From Pseudodesulfovibrio cashew (GTDB lineage Bacteria; Desulfobacterota; Desulfovibrionia; Desulfovibrionales; Desulfovibrionaceae), in NCBI RefSeq assembly GCF_009762795.1, contig NZ_CP046400.1:3201501-3265500 (forward strand): a DNA stretch of 64,000 nucleotides, given 5' to 3'. The translations under genes and the position numbers were made by a program. The notes beneath the pieces are model-generated. The model saw only the letters and a program-made list of their open reading frames with translations, was not told the origin of the DNA and ran no database searches. Positions 34,508-44,213 of this stretch are shown here, piece after piece (position 1 is the first letter of the stretch; each line of letters starts with the position of its first letter).

Positions 34508-35359
34508 ATGTGGGAATACACTGATAAAGTCAAAGATCATTTTCTGAACCCCCGCAACGTTGGACAAATCGAAGACGCCGACGGTGTTGGCGAAGTAGGT
34601 TCCTTGGCTTGCGGTGACGCGCTGACCCTGTACATCAAGGTAAAGGACAACGTCATCACCGACGCCAAGTTCCAGACTTTCGGCTGCGCCAGCGCCATCG
34701 CTTCCAGCTCCGCTCTTACCGAGTTGCTGGTGGGAAAGACCGTTGAAGAAGCCGAACAAATCACCAACAAGGACATTGCCGACTATCTTGGCGGATTGCC
34801 GCGCGAGAAGATGCACTGCTCTGTCATGGGCCAGGAAGCCCTTGAGCAGGCCATCAAGAACATGCGTGGAGAGGCTCCGCCCCGTGCAGAGCACGAACAC
34901 GAAGGCGAACTGATCTGCGAGTGCTTCGGGGTTTATGACGAAGAAATCCTGCGTGCCATCAAGGAAAACGACCTCAAGACCGTCGAAGACATCACCAACT
35001 TCACCAAGGCCGGCGGCGGATGCGGCAAATGCATCGACGACCTGGAGCGGCTCCTGGCCGAAGCCCGGGGCGAAGGCGTCTGCGAAACGCCCGGCGAAAC
35101 CCCGGACTACCCGGCCAAGGGCATGACCAACATCGAACGCATGCACCTCATCGGTTCGGTTATCAACGAGGAGGTCCGCCCCATGCTCCAGGCCGACGGC
35201 GGAGACGTCATGCTGGTGGACATTGATCGCAAGCTCGTCACTGTCAAGCTTATGGGCATGTGCACCAACTGCCCGTCCAGCAAGCTGACCCTGACCAACG
35301 TGGTCGAAAACAAGCTCAGGGAAAAGGTCGACCCCCAAATCAAGGTCCGGGAGGCGTAG
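34508..35359 (+). CDS. nifU: Fe-S cluster scaffold NifU
   Basis: A 283-residue three-domain NifU. The N-terminal U-type scaffold has its three Cys in SLACGDAL, FGCASAIASS and KMHCSVMG. The central Fer2_BFD-type domain has CECFGVYDEE and GGGCGKCIDDL, four Cys for a permanent [2Fe-2S]. The C-terminal Nfu domain has CTNCPSS. It receives sulfur from NifS and builds clusters. It is the first gene of nifU-nifS-cysK-cysE, with nifS one base after its stop. No nitrogenase gene is nearby, so this is probably the general Fe-S system of the cell. Confidence 0.95.
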   Translation: MWEYTDKVKDHFLNPRNVGQIEDADGVGEVGSLACGDALTLYIKVKDNVITDAKFQTFGCASAIASSSALTELLVGKTVEEAEQITNKDIADYLGGLPREKMHCSVMGQEALEQAIKNMRGEAPPRAEHEHEGELICECFGVYDEEILRAIKENDLKTVEDITNFTKAGGGCGKCIDDLERLLAEARGEGVCETPGETPDYPAKGMTNIERMHLIGSVINEEVRPMLQADGGDVMLVDIDRKLVTVKLMGMCTNCPSSKLTLTNVVENKLREKVDPQIKVREA

Positions 35360-35360
35360 C

Positions 35361-36557
35361 ATGAACACGATCTATATGGACAACAACGCCACCACCCAGG
35401 TGGACCCGGCGGTCTTCGAGGAGATGCAGCCGTATTTCACGGAACTCTACGGAAACCCCTCATCCATGCACCGCTTCGGCGGACAGGTGGGGCAGAAACT
35501 CAAAGAGGCTCGTGAGCGGGTGGCCACACTGCTCAACTGCGATCCGGCAGAGATCATCTTTACCTCCTGCGGCTCGGAGTCCGACAACACGGCAATCCGT
35601 TCGGCTCTCAAGGCGCAGCCGGAAAAACGACGCATCGTAACCACCCGTGTGGAACACCCCGCCGTGCTCAGCCTGTGCAAATACCTCGAGAAAAAAGAGG
35701 GATACACCGTCACCTATCTTGGCACCGATGAACACGGTCGACTGGACATGGATGAATACAAAGCCGCGGTTACCCCCGACACAGCCATCGTTTCCATCAT
35801 GTGGGCCAACAACGAGACAGGCAATATCCACCCCATTGAGGAGATGGCGAAAATCGCCAAGGATAAAGGCGTGATCTTCCACACCGACGCGGTTCAGGCC
35901 GTGGGAAAGGTCCCCATCGACCTCGAGGCTATGCCCATCGACATGCTCTCCCTGTCAGGGCACAAACTGCATGCACCCAAGGGCGTGGGAGCCCTGTTCG
36001 TACGAAAGCGCCTGCCCTTCCGCCCCTTCCTCATCGGCGGACACCAGGAAGGTAGCCGTCGCGCGGGCACTGAAAACACCACGGGCATCATTGCCCTTGG
36101 CAAGGCCTGCCAGCTCGCCCAGGAGAACATGGAGGAGGAAAATACCCGAGTCAGGACTCTCCGTGACAAACTGGAGAAAGGCATCCTTACCACCATCCCG
36201 GACTCCATTCTCAATGGGGACAAGGACAACCGGCTGCCAAACACCGCGAACATCTCCTTCGGTTACGTGGAGGGCGAGGCCATTCTGCTCATGATGGACC
36301 AACTCGGTATCTGTGCCAGTTCCGGCTCGGCGTGCACGTCGGGCTCACTGGAGCCCTCCCATGTGCTTCGCGCCATGGGGGTGCCCTTCACCTTCGCCCA
36401 CGGCTCCATCCGCTTCAGCCTCAGCCGCTTCAACACCGAGGAAGAGGTCGATTTCGTCCTGGGCGCACTGCCCAAGATCATCGAGAACCTGCGCAAACTC
36501 TCGCCCTTCTCCGCGGACAAGGAAGCGCCAGCCTGCGCCAAGAGCTTTTCGGAGTAG
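35361..36557 (+). CDS. nifS: cysteine desulfurase NifS
   Basis: A 398-residue PLP enzyme that takes sulfur from cysteine and hands it to NifU as a persulfide. It starts with [19 protein letters not shown]. The PLP lysine is in [17 protein letters not shown] and the active Cys is in [19 protein letters not shown], the IscS/NifS-type loop. It sits between nifU (1-base gap) and cysK (2-base gap), so the genes are tightly coupled. Confidence 0.95.
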   Translation: MNTIYMDNNATTQVDPAVFEEMQPYFTELYGNPSSMHRFGGQVGQKLKEARERVATLLNCDPAEIIFTSCGSESDNTAIRSALKAQPEKRRIVTTRVEHPAVLSLCKYLEKKEGYTVTYLGTDEHGRLDMDEYKAAVTPDTAIVSIMWANNETGNIHPIEEMAKIAKDKGVIFHTDAVQAVGKVPIDLEAMPIDMLSLSGHKLHAPKGVGALFVRKRLPFRPFLIGGHQEGSRRAGTENTTGIIALGKACQLAQENMEEENTRVRTLRDKLEKGILTTIPDSILNGDKDNRLPNTANISFGYVEGEAILLMMDQLGICASSGSACTSGSLEPSHVLRAMGVPFTFAHGSIRFSLSRFNTEEEVDFVLGALPKIIENLRKLSPFSADKEAPACAKSFSE

Positions 36558-36559
36558 CC

Positions 36560-37480
36560 ATGAACATTGCCGGCGACATTACGGAACTCGTGGGGCGAAC
36601 CCCCATGGTCAGATTGAACAAACTCTCCGAAGGGCTTGAAGCCACCTTGGTGGCCAAGCTGGAATTCAACAACCCGTGCGGTTCAATCAAAGACCGCATC
36701 GGCAAGAACATGATTGAGACCGCCCTGGCCGCCGGTCGTATCAACCAGGACACACTCCTGGTGGAGCCCACGAGCGGCAACACCGGCATTGGCCTGGCCT
36801 TTGTCTGCGCGGCAAAGGGCCTCAGGCTCATACTGACCATGCCGGAGTCCATGTCCATAGAGCGGCGTAAGCTGCTCAAAGGGCTTGGCGCAGAACTTGT
36901 GCTCACCTCGGCGGACCAGGGCATGAAGGGGGCCATCGCCAAGGCCGAGGAAATCCTAGCCGAACACGAAGACGCTTTCATGCCCATGCAGTTTGAGAAC
37001 GAGGCCAACCCGGAAGCCCATCGCAAGACTACCGCCCTTGAAATATGGGAAGATACGGACGGCAAAGTGGACGCCTTTGTCGCAGGCGTTGGCACGGGCG
37101 GCACCATCACCGGCGTGGGCGAGGTCCTCAAGAAAAAGAACCCCGCCGTCAAGGTGGTGGCCGTGGAACCGGATGCCTCCCCCGTGCTCTCCGGCGGAAA
37201 ACCTGGCCCGCACACCATCCAGGGTATTGGCGCGGGCTTCGTACCCAAGGCCTTGAACACTGAAATCTACGACGAAGTCATCCGAATCAAGGGAGATGAT
37301 GCCGTGGAAACCGCCAAGAAACTTCTGCGTCAAGAGGGCATCCTGTGTGGCATCTCCTCCGGAGCCAATTGCGCAGCCGCTCTGGAATTGGCCAACCGTT
37401 CCGAGTACAAGGGGAAAATGATCGTCTTCGTGGTCTGTGACACCGGCGAACGCTATCTCAGCACCCCGCTTTTCGAGTAA
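36560..37480 (+). CDS. cysK: cysteine synthase A (O-acetylserine sulfhydrylase)
   Basis: A 306-residue PLP enzyme joining O-acetylserine and sulfide to cysteine. The PLP lysine is in [15 protein letters not shown], the substrate loop is [13 protein letters not shown] and the phosphate loop is [12 protein letters not shown]. The ATG at 36560 is two bases after the nifS stop. In a sulfate reducer, with plenty of sulfide, it feeds cysteine directly to NifS upstream and uses the product of CysE downstream. Confidence 0.95.
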   Translation: MNIAGDITELVGRTPMVRLNKLSEGLEATLVAKLEFNNPCGSIKDRIGKNMIETALAAGRINQDTLLVEPTSGNTGIGLAFVCAAKGLRLILTMPESMSIERRKLLKGLGAELVLTSADQGMKGAIAKAEEILAEHEDAFMPMQFENEANPEAHRKTTALEIWEDTDGKVDAFVAGVGTGGTITGVGEVLKKKNPAVKVVAVEPDASPVLSGGKPGPHTIQGIGAGFVPKALNTEIYDEVIRIKGDDAVETAKKLLRQEGILCGISSGANCAAALELANRSEYKGKMIVFVVCDTGERYLSTPLFE

Positions 37481-37489
37481 GGATTTGTC

Positions 37490-38410
37490 ATGACCGAACA
37501 AGAGTATTCCCTGGCCGACGTCGTGGCCCTGCTGGTGGAATCCGGCGACTCCGGCCCTGCGTCCCACCGCTACTCCGAAGACGCGCCCATGCCCTCCGTG
37601 GAGATGCTCTCAGAGATTGTCGAGGCCCTGCGAACAGTGCTCTTCCCGGGCTATTTCGGGCCTTCGGAAGTAACCCCGGACACCATGCCCTATTACATAG
37701 GCTCCACCCTGGATAGCGTCGAGCGCAAACTGGCGGACCAGATAAACCGTGGCTACTGTTTCGTCTGTGACAAGACATCCACAGAACGCTGCAAGGACTG
37801 TCGGACCCGTTCCCGCGAGATGGCCCGCCGCTTCATCGGCAAGCTGCCCGCCATCCGTGAGCTGCTGCTCACCGACGTGGAAGCGGCCTACGACGGCGAC
37901 CCCGCGGCGAAGACTCACGGAGAAACCATCTTCTGCTACCCGTCCATCCGGGCCATGACCAACCATCGCATCGCCCACGAGCTGTACGAACTCAAGGTGG
38001 ACATCATCCCGCGCATCATTGGCGAAATGGCGCACTCCGATACGGGTATCGACATCCACCCCGGAGCGACCATCGGCAAGTCGTTTTTCATGGACCACGG
38101 CACCGGCACCGTCATCGGCGAGACCTGTATTATCGGCGACAACGTCCGCGTCTACCAGGGCGTAACCTTGGGAGCCAAAAGCTTTCCTAAAGGAGAGGAC
38201 GAACGGCTCATCAAAGGGCTGCCCCGCCATCCACTGGTGGAGGACGACGTCATCGTCTATGCGGGTGCGACCATCCTGGGCCGCGTGACCATAGGCAAGG
38301 GCGCTGTCATCGGCGGTAACGTCTGGATCACCCGCGACGTGCCCGCAGGCTCCCAAATAGTACAGTCCCGGAGCATGAAACAGTCCTTTGTGGATGGTGC
38401 CGGCATTTAA
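37490..38410 (+). CDS. cysE: serine O-acetyltransferase with four-Cys motif
   Basis: A 306-residue left-handed beta-helix acetyltransferase that makes O-acetylserine for CysK. The catalytic part has HRIAHELYEL, GIDIHPGATIGKSFFMDHGTG and VIGETCIIGDNVRVYQGVTLG. The C-terminus ends in VDGAGI; a C-terminal Ile is what binds CysK in cysteine synthase complexes. An N-terminal helical region holds YCFVCDKTSTERCKDC (CxxC-N8-CxxC), a possible metal or redox site not present in E. coli CysE. It is the last gene of the operon and is followed by a strong terminator. Confidence 0.92.
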   Translation: MTEQEYSLADVVALLVESGDSGPASHRYSEDAPMPSVEMLSEIVEALRTVLFPGYFGPSEVTPDTMPYYIGSTLDSVERKLADQINRGYCFVCDKTSTERCKDCRTRSREMARRFIGKLPAIRELLLTDVEAAYDGDPAAKTHGETIFCYPSIRAMTNHRIAHELYELKVDIIPRIIGEMAHSDTGIDIHPGATIGKSFFMDHGTGTVIGETCIIGDNVRVYQGVTLGAKSFPKGEDERLIKGLPRHPLVEDDVIVYAGATILGRVTIGKGAVIGGNVWITRDVPAGSQIVQSRSMKQSFVDGAGI

Positions 38411-38434
38411 GCCCAGTTCACCCCAATGCTAACA

Positions 38435-38469
38435 AAAAGGGAAGGCGGAATGATTCCGCCTTCCCTTTT
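38435..38469. terminator. bidirectional terminator after cysE
   Basis: A perfect 16-bp stem, AAAAGGGAAGGCGGAA (38435-38450) with TTCCGCCTTCCCTTTT (38454-38469). It lies between convergent cysE and the chemoreceptor gene. Confidence 0.9.
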
Positions 38470-38492
38470 ACGTTTATATGAGAACAAAAGGA

Positions 38493-40232
38493 TCAGCCTG
38501 CGACCCGAACGTCGGCGGCGATGACGCCCCGCACCTGGCCTGCGGCATCCAAAAAGGGACCGGATACGGTGATGCAACTCTCGCCCGAGGCGGAGGAAAC
38601 ATAAACGTCCGAGACGTTGAAGGTCTTGGTGTTCATGACTTCGGAGAACCACGGCCGTTCACTCCAATTCGTGCCAACGGCCGATGAATCCTCGTTGAAA
38701 TCGGTAACTTTGCCCCCCATGTTACTGACGGTCTGTTTACCCTTATCATCAGTGATGTAGAGAAGTTCCAGGAAATCGTTCTCACGGAGTACGCGCCGCA
38801 TGACCTTCTCCTGTCGCTCGCGATTCTGGGACTGGATGTCCGGCGACGATGCCATCTTTGTAATGACATTCTGCACAGTCCCGTTGCCCACCAAGCGGAA
38901 GACGCCAGTCATGACCGCCAACTCCTCCACCTGCTCGGCCAGTTTGGCCACTGATTGCGTGGCTTCGAGCATGCCTTCGTCCGTTGCGCGGGAAATTGCG
39001 TGTACTTCGCTAATGGTCCGGGTTACCTCCTCGCTGGCCACGGACTGCTGGGATGCGGCTGAGGCGATGGACTGAATACGGTCCGCGCTGGTCCCTGCTA
39101 TGGTCACGATCTCGTCCAGGGCCTGCCCGGACTGCTGCGCCAGCGACGCGGCCTCGTCCGCCAGGCCGGTCATCTCCTGCACACCCTTCACGGTCAGCGA
39201 GACCTGTTCCTGAATACCGTCGATGGCCACTCCCACGTCCCGGGTAGCGTCCATGGTCTTTTCTGCCAACTTGCGCACCTCGTCCGCGACAACGGCAAAA
39301 CCGCGCCCGGCTTCGCCTGCTCGAGCCGCTTCGATGGCGGCGTTAAGGGCCAGCAGGTTGGTCTGATCCGCGATGTCGTTGATGACGCCCATGATTTTGC
39401 CTACACCTTCGGCCTGGGCTCCCAACCCGGTCACGCGTTCAGCCAGGGATTGCGAATTCCCGGATACAGAACTGATGGAATCCAGGGTCCGGGTCACGAC
39501 CTCTGCACCGCTGCGGGCGTACTCGCGGGTCTGACCGGCATCCTCAGCAGCAGCCTCGGCATTGATTGCGGCTTCGCTCACAGCGGCGTTCATCTGCTCC
39601 ATGGCGGAGACCGCACCTGAGATAAACTGCTGCTGATCCGCAGCGCCGGACTGGGCCCGATCCGTGGACTCGCCCAATCGGTTTGCCTCATCCCGGATTC
39701 CCTGCACCGCCGCTTCCAGGGTATGGGCGGCGGAAAGCAACCCGTGGCAACGAGCGGCTTCTCCCTGTTTCCTAGCCTGATCCGCTTGATTCAATGCGTC
39801 CCGAGCCTTTGACTCAGCTGCGGAAGCGACACTTTCGTTATCCGCAATAGTTTTTTCTAACTTGGCAATGAAACTGACAATTTGGTTCACTCCGCTTGCG
39901 GCTCCGCCAAATTTGTCAACTTCAACACCGTTCCGATCTTTACTCCCCGACTCCTGTGTCAAACGAATCAGTGAATCAGACAACAGACTCAATTTATTTG
40001 AGTAAAATGTCCTGACCAAAAGGACGGCGACGATTAGCGCAACGACGGCAATGACAGACACCGCCACCAGCATGGTAGTCAACCAATCCACTTTCTCTGA
40101 CAGAATTGTAACGTTTGTTTCAGCTCCCCAAGCCGGCAAAACGCATATCTGCAACAGCACAAAGGTGAAAAATCCCCATGCAAAACCAGCCGAATACGGC
40201 CTTCTTTTTCTTATCATTACAGTTTTTCCCAT
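38493..40232 (-). CDS. methyl-accepting chemotaxis protein with C-terminal Cache domain
   Basis: A 579-residue chemoreceptor. Two hydrophobic segments near the N-terminus (about 15-37 and 50-72) leave only a very short external loop. The long cytoplasmic coiled coil has the conserved hairpin tip ([21 protein letters not shown]). After it, with no further membrane segment, comes a Cache-like sensor of about 110 residues ([30 protein letters not shown] and [22 protein letters not shown]). Cache domains are normally outside the cell, so this receptor probably senses an internal signal. The start may instead be the ATG at 40217. Six regularly spaced boxes lie upstream. Confidence 0.88.
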   Translation of the reverse strand: MGKTVMIRKRRPYSAGFAWGFFTFVLLQICVLPAWGAETNVTILSEKVDWLTTMLVAVSVIAVVALIVAVLLVRTFYSNKLSLLSDSLIRLTQESGSKDRNGVEVDKFGGAASGVNQIVSFIAKLEKTIADNESVASAAESKARDALNQADQARKQGEAARCHGLLSAAHTLEAAVQGIRDEANRLGESTDRAQSGAADQQQFISGAVSAMEQMNAAVSEAAINAEAAAEDAGQTREYARSGAEVVTRTLDSISSVSGNSQSLAERVTGLGAQAEGVGKIMGVINDIADQTNLLALNAAIEAARAGEAGRGFAVVADEVRKLAEKTMDATRDVGVAIDGIQEQVSLTVKGVQEMTGLADEAASLAQQSGQALDEIVTIAGTSADRIQSIASAASQQSVASEEVTRTISEVHAISRATDEGMLEATQSVAKLAEQVEELAVMTGVFRLVGNGTVQNVITKMASSPDIQSQNRERQEKVMRRVLRENDFLELLYITDDKGKQTVSNMGGKVTDFNEDSSAVGTNWSERPWFSEVMNTKTFNVSDVYVSSASGESCITVSGPFLDAAGQVRGVIAADVRVAG

Positions 40233-40329
40233 AAGATTTAATGATCAATCCGGTTGAATCCCATAGGCAATTTCCGGACCATTTGTATTCCGACCTCTCT
40301 CTGCCCGTTATCTATTCTCAAACTGCATC

Positions 40330-40406
40330 TCTAAAAAAAATCTAAATAATTTCTAAAATTTCAGCCATCTGAGCGTTTTCTAAATAAACTCTAGAAAATC
40401 TCTAAC
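40330..40406. promoter_or_regulatory. two triplets of 11-bp-spaced direct repeats upstream of the chemoreceptor
   Basis: On the minus strand the box TTTAGA occurs with exact 11-base periodicity in two sets. On the plus strand these are TCTAAA at 40330, 40341 and 40352, and TCTAAA, TCTAGA and TCTAAC at 40379, 40390 and 40401. The sets are 27 bases apart. Helical-turn spacing of direct repeats is the binding mode of PhoB/OmpR-type response regulators. The rest of the 287-base gap is AT-rich and holds the terminator at 40457 and no gene. Confidence 0.5.
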
Positions 40407-40441
40407 GCTATCCCACTTCAAAAACAGAGATGCATCATGCA

Positions 40442-40488
40442 GAAAAACAAAAAAAACAACGGCTCCGCGCAGGATGCGCAAGCCGTTG
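40442..40488 (-). terminator. terminator of the gpmI operon
   Basis: Stem CAACGGCT (40457-40464) with AGCCGTTG (40481-40488), with an inner GCGC/GCGC pairing. On the minus strand it is followed by a long T-run (complement of 40442-40456). Confidence 0.88.
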
Positions 40489-40519
40489 CCAGATGCTTGT
40501 CACGGAAAAGAGCGACAGG

Positions 40520-40762
40520 CTACAAAAAATCGGGATCAATACCGGCCTTACCACCAGCCAGGATGACCTTCATGTAGCGAATAGTCCTGTCGTCCACCGG
40601 AACTATGGGGAAATTCTCCCGACAGGCGTCGCACTGGGCCATAGCCGGACGCGACGGCGCGATGAGTGGCACCTCCCGGTCGCAATGCGGACAAGGGTAG
40701 AGAAAAATGAGTTCCATACCCGTGGGCTTCACAGGTGTCAGCGGCTTTTTCATATCGGACAT
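40520..40762 (-). CDS. small zinc-ribbon-like protein
   Basis: An 80-residue protein with two CxxC pairs, CPHC (about 24-27) and CDAC (about 44-47), spaced as in a zinc ribbon, and a conserved-looking tail (IRYMKVILAGGKAGIDPDFL). Function is unknown. It starts 4 bases after gpmI, with its ribosome site (AAAGGG) overlapping the gpmI stop, and ends the operon before a strong terminator. Confidence 0.78.
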   Translation of the reverse strand: MSDMKKPLTPVKPTGMELIFLYPCPHCDREVPLIAPSRPAMAQCDACRENFPIVPVDDRTIRYMKVILAGGKAGIDPDFL

Positions 40763-40766
40763 ACTT

Positions 40767-42299
40767 CTACCCTTTGGTTATGAGATTCCTGCCGGTCATG
40801 CCTTCAGGTTGGTCCACGCCCCACAAGGAAAGGATAGTGGGAGCAATATCACCGAGAATACCCTCGGACAGCGTCACCTCACCACAATTGTCCTCGATGT
40901 AGACCAGCGGCACCGGGTTGGTGGAGTGCGCCGTATGCGGAGTTCCATCCTCGGCAATCATTTGCTCGGCGTTGCCGTGGTCCGCTGTGAGCAGCACCCG
41001 CCCTCCCCGCTTGAGAACGGCGTCGACGATTCGGGCCACGCAACCGTCCACGGTGATGCAGGCCTTTTCCGCCGCCTCAATGATGCCGGTGTGCCCGACC
41101 ATGTCGAGATTGGCGAGATTACAGACGCACAAATCGTATTCCGGCATTTCGGCAATGAGCCGGTCCGCGACCTCGTCCGCGCTCATTTGTGGCTTCTGGT
41201 CATAGGTGGCCACCTCGCGCGGGGAAGGGATCATGATCCGGTCTTCCCCTTCGAAGGGCTCTTCCCGCCCGCAGTTAAGGAAATAGGTCACATGGGCGTA
41301 CTTCTCGGTCTCGGCAATGCGCAACTGTTTCATGCCAAGGCCGGACACGATTTCGCCCAGGGTCTGGTCATAGGATTCCGGCGGAAAGGCGTTGGGCATG
41401 GGAAAGGAGCTCTCATACCGGGTCATGGTGGCAAAGCCGGCCAATGCGGGCTTGGACTTTCGCTCGAATTCCTCGAAATCGTCTTCAAAAAGGGTGCGGC
41501 TGATTTCACGCGCCCGGTCCGCCCTGAAATTGAAAAAGAACACGCCGTCACCGTCACCGATACGGCCGTCTACCCCCTTAACCACACCTGGCTTGACGAA
41601 TTCGTCATTCTCGCCCGCATCATAAGAGGCCTGGATGCCGGAGAGCGGATCGTCCATCATGACGCCCTCTCCGTCCACCAGCGCCTTGTAGGCCACCTCC
41701 ACGCGCTCGAAGCGCTGGTCGCGGTCCATGGCCCAATAACGCCCCGAGACAGTGGCGATTGTTCCGACGCCGAGTTCCTCCATCTTCTTAATGAGCTGGC
41801 TTACGTAACCATACCCGCTGGCTGGCGGAGTGTCCCTGCCGTCCAGAAAAATGTGGAAGTAGACTTCCTCGATTCCCTGCGCTTTGACCGTTTCCAGCAC
41901 GGCATAAATATGATTTTGATGGCTGTGCACGCCGCCGTCAGAGACCAGCCCCATGAGATGCAGCCTGCCGCTACCAGCCTTGGTGCGAGCTATCAGATCA
42001 AGCAAAGCCTCATTTTTCGCGAACGTCCCGTCCTCGATGGCCATGTCGATGCGAGTCATGTCCTGATAAATGACACGCCCGCCGCCGATGTTCATATGCC
42101 CCACTTCGGAGTTGCCCATGAACCCGTCGGGCAGCCCGACCGACCTGCCCGAACAGGCCAGCTGGGTCATGGGATATTCCGCGAGCAACCGGTCTAGGTT
42201 CGGGGTGGCTGCATTGCGCACGCAATTCCCCTCGCCCTCCGGGGCAATGCCCCAGCCGTCGAGGATCAGCAACACGGTCTGTTTCGGCTCGGCCATCAT
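40767..42299 (-). CDS. gpmI: 2,3-bisphosphoglycerate-independent phosphoglycerate mutase
   Basis: A 510-residue alkaline-phosphatase-superfamily enzyme interconverting 3- and 2-phosphoglycerate with manganese. Key parts are VLLILDGWGIAPEGEGN (first metal site), the phosphorylated Ser in GFMGNSEVGHMNIG, HIFLDGRDTPP, and the metal ligands in NLANLDMVGHTG and LLTADHGNAEQM. Length is typical. The first two codons are both ATG, so the start could be 42299 or 42296. It follows rsfS by 9 bases. Confidence 0.95.
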   Translation of the reverse strand: MMAEPKQTVLLILDGWGIAPEGEGNCVRNAATPNLDRLLAEYPMTQLACSGRSVGLPDGFMGNSEVGHMNIGGGRVIYQDMTRIDMAIEDGTFAKNEALLDLIARTKAGSGRLHLMGLVSDGGVHSHQNHIYAVLETVKAQGIEEVYFHIFLDGRDTPPASGYGYVSQLIKKMEELGVGTIATVSGRYWAMDRDQRFERVEVAYKALVDGEGVMMDDPLSGIQASYDAGENDEFVKPGVVKGVDGRIGDGDGVFFFNFRADRAREISRTLFEDDFEEFERKSKPALAGFATMTRYESSFPMPNAFPPESYDQTLGEIVSGLGMKQLRIAETEKYAHVTYFLNCGREEPFEGEDRIMIPSPREVATYDQKPQMSADEVADRLIAEMPEYDLCVCNLANLDMVGHTGIIEAAEKACITVDGCVARIVDAVLKRGGRVLLTADHGNAEQMIAEDGTPHTAHSTNPVPLVYIEDNCGEVTLSEGILGDIAPTILSLWGVDQPEGMTGRNLITKG

Positions 42300-42308
42300 G
42301 CTCTCCGC

Positions 42309-42680
42309 TCAGGCTTCGAGTTCCACACGCGGAGCCTCGCCCCACATGCCTTCGAGGTTGTAAAAGTCGCGCAATTCATCAAGGAAGATATGTACCAGCA
42401 CGTCGTTGAGATCCACCAGAACCCACTCGCCGGTCTTCTGTCCTTCCATGGCCAGAAACTCGATGTTCTCCTCGGAGCATCGCTCCAGAATGTTTTCGGC
42501 CAGGGCCTTGGCGTGTTTCACGCCCCGGGCGGACACCACCACGGTTATATCCGTAACCGAGCTAAGGCCGGTCACGTCCATGATCACGATGTTCTCCGCC
42601 TGCTTGGCCTCAAGCCATTCGGCAACGAGCCTGGCCTTGTCCACACTGGGAATTTCACTGTATTTCTTATTTTTATTCAT
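42309..42680 (-). CDS. rsfS: ribosome silencing factor RsfS
   Basis: A 123-residue RsfS/Iojap protein: NIVIMDVTGLSSVTDITVVVSARGVKHAKALAENI and the conserved WVLVDLNDVLVHIFLDELRDFYNLEGMWG. It binds L14 on the large ribosomal subunit and blocks subunit joining under starvation. The ATG at 42680 is 9 bases after the nitroreductase stop and has only a weak ribosome site, so translation may be coupled. Confidence 0.93.
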   Translation of the reverse strand: MNKNKKYSEIPSVDKARLVAEWLEAKQAENIVIMDVTGLSSVTDITVVVSARGVKHAKALAENILERCSEENIEFLAMEGQKTGEWVLVDLNDVLVHIFLDELRDFYNLEGMWGEAPRVELEA

Positions 42681-42689
42681 CAAGTTAAT

Positions 42690-43283
42690 TCAATCCTGTT
42701 TGTTCGGATACCGGCCCACCAGCAACTCGCCAACCGACCGCTTGGGCACGTGATGTTTGTCGTCCGAGGTGCGCCAATACTCGATTTTCCCGTCGGAGGG
42801 AAGCGGTTCTACCACGACCTCCTCGGCGGGGACGCCCAATGCCAGAACCAGGAGAATCTCGTAGCGCTCCTCCAAACCGAGGAGCTCGGCCAACTTTCCG
42901 CGCTTGATTGTACCGATGATGCAGCCGCCCAGTCCTTTTTCCGTCGCCGCCAGCATGATTGTCTGACAGGCGATACCGTGGTCGCAATGGGGAGTGGAGG
43001 CAATATCTCTGTCCAGGAGGATAACTACGTAAGCAGTAGGACGCTCGCCCTCTGCGGGACCGTCCCAGTCCTTGAGGTATCCGGCCCAGCCCAGCAGGGG
43101 AAAAATCTCCGCGCACTGATCCTGGTCGGCGGTTACCACATACTTGAGCGGTTGCTTGTTCATGGCCGACGGCATCAGCCGCACAGTATCCACCATATCG
43201 ACCAGATCCGCCACGTCCACTGGACGAGACTGATCGAAGATGCGCCGAGTCCGGTTTTTCGCAACCAATTCCTTAAAATTCAT
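42690..43283 (-). CDS. nitroreductase family protein
   Basis: A 197-residue FMN-dependent nitroreductase-fold protein: NRTRRIFDQSRPV at the N-terminus, MPSAMNKQPLKYVV (FMN contact), DHGIACQTIMLAATEKGLGGCIIG and VLALGVPAEE. The physiological substrate is unknown; family members reduce nitro compounds, quinones or act on flavins. The ATG at 43283 follows GGGAGGAAAG. It is the first gene of a run with rsfS, gpmI and the small zinc-ribbon protein. Confidence 0.9.
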   Translation of the reverse strand: MNFKELVAKNRTRRIFDQSRPVDVADLVDMVDTVRLMPSAMNKQPLKYVVTADQDQCAEIFPLLGWAGYLKDWDGPAEGERPTAYVVILLDRDIASTPHCDHGIACQTIMLAATEKGLGGCIIGTIKRGKLAELLGLEERYEILLVLALGVPAEEVVVEPLPSDGKIEYWRTSDDKHHVPKRSVGELLVGRYPNKQD

Positions 43284-43341
43284 CTTTCCTCCCTGGCAAC
43301 CTGTGATTTGTAAAGGACTTTGCCGCCCTCTGCAACGCCCA

Positions 43342-44088
43342 TTAACGGGGCCGGTCATTGAGACGCCAATCATATTCGAGATATTTGACTGTCGGTGTCT
43401 TCCCTTTCTCGGTCATTGCGTCCAACTTCTCCTTGAGACTCCCTCGGGCATATTGTTGAAGCCAACTCACGACATCCTCGGGGAAGTCCTTTGCATACCA
43501 TTTGAAAATCCGGCTCAGGTAAAGCTTTCCATTTTCCAGCCTGTTCCCTTCGGAATCGTTGATAAAGGTGATGGCTGCAACACGAAGCCGATCCTTCAAC
43601 GAATCAGCGACATACGGCTCCTCCGCCAAGGGCGGGCAACTTCGCGCCGAACAATTGAGAGCAAAATGGACCAGCGGCTCCTGGAAACGGGGTCGAAGGA
43701 TCTCGTGTTCCACGTGATCAAGGGAGACCAGTTCACCCTTCAACGGAACCACCTTCTGCTTCCACGGCGAAGAGAACCATCCGCCTATGTCCTTGATCGA
43801 AGACACGGGATAGTGGTCTACAACAAGACGCAATGTGGCCGCATTGTACAGATTGATGTAAAATGCCAGTTGACCTTCCCGCGACAGGGACTCGGGATCA
43901 ACTGTCCCCATACGGGAGAGGCTCTCGTCCAACAGCTTACGATTTTCCTTAAGCCCGGCATAGTCCACGCTTCCACCCCGGACGTACCGGTGCAGGACTT
44001 CGGCATATTCCGCTTGGCCGGGCGGCCCTGCCAGAGCCGCCTGCCATGACAGCAGGATACACATGGCTAAGAACATTGATTTTCGCAC
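43342..44088 (-). CDS. exported DUF547 protein
   Basis: A 248-residue protein with a signal peptide (MFLAMCILLSWQAALAG at about 5-21) and a DUF547 domain: LAFYINLYNAATLRLVVDHYP, SIKDIGGWFSSPW, DHVEHEILRPRFQEPLVHFALNCSARSCPPL. The domain has a conserved Cys/His set, but no activity is established. The likely start is a GTG at 44088 with GGGG seven bases upstream, which places the signal peptide at the N-terminus; longer starts would bury it. It diverges from paaK. Confidence 0.83.
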   Translation of the reverse strand: MRKSMFLAMCILLSWQAALAGPPGQAEYAEVLHRYVRGGSVDYAGLKENRKLLDESLSRMGTVDPESLSREGQLAFYINLYNAATLRLVVDHYPVSSIKDIGGWFSSPWKQKVVPLKGELVSLDHVEHEILRPRFQEPLVHFALNCSARSCPPLAEEPYVADSLKDRLRVAAITFINDSEGNRLENGKLYLSRIFKWYAKDFPEDVVSWLQQYARGSLKEKLDAMTEKGKTPTVKYLEYDWRLNDRPR

Positions 44089-44213
44089 GATCTTTCCCCT
44101 TTGTGCATGAAACCTACCATACTGGGACGCAAAAACCAGGAATTCCCGCAAGAGACATTCAAAACGGGACAAACCCCTTGACGCGGAAAGCGACATCGGA
44201 CAAACTTCCGCCT

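Noticed and set aside
34508-36557. nifU-nifS as part of a nitrogenase cluster
   Set aside because: No nifHDK, nifE, nifN or nifB lies in the window, and the next genes are cysK and cysE, so a general Fe-S role is more likely.
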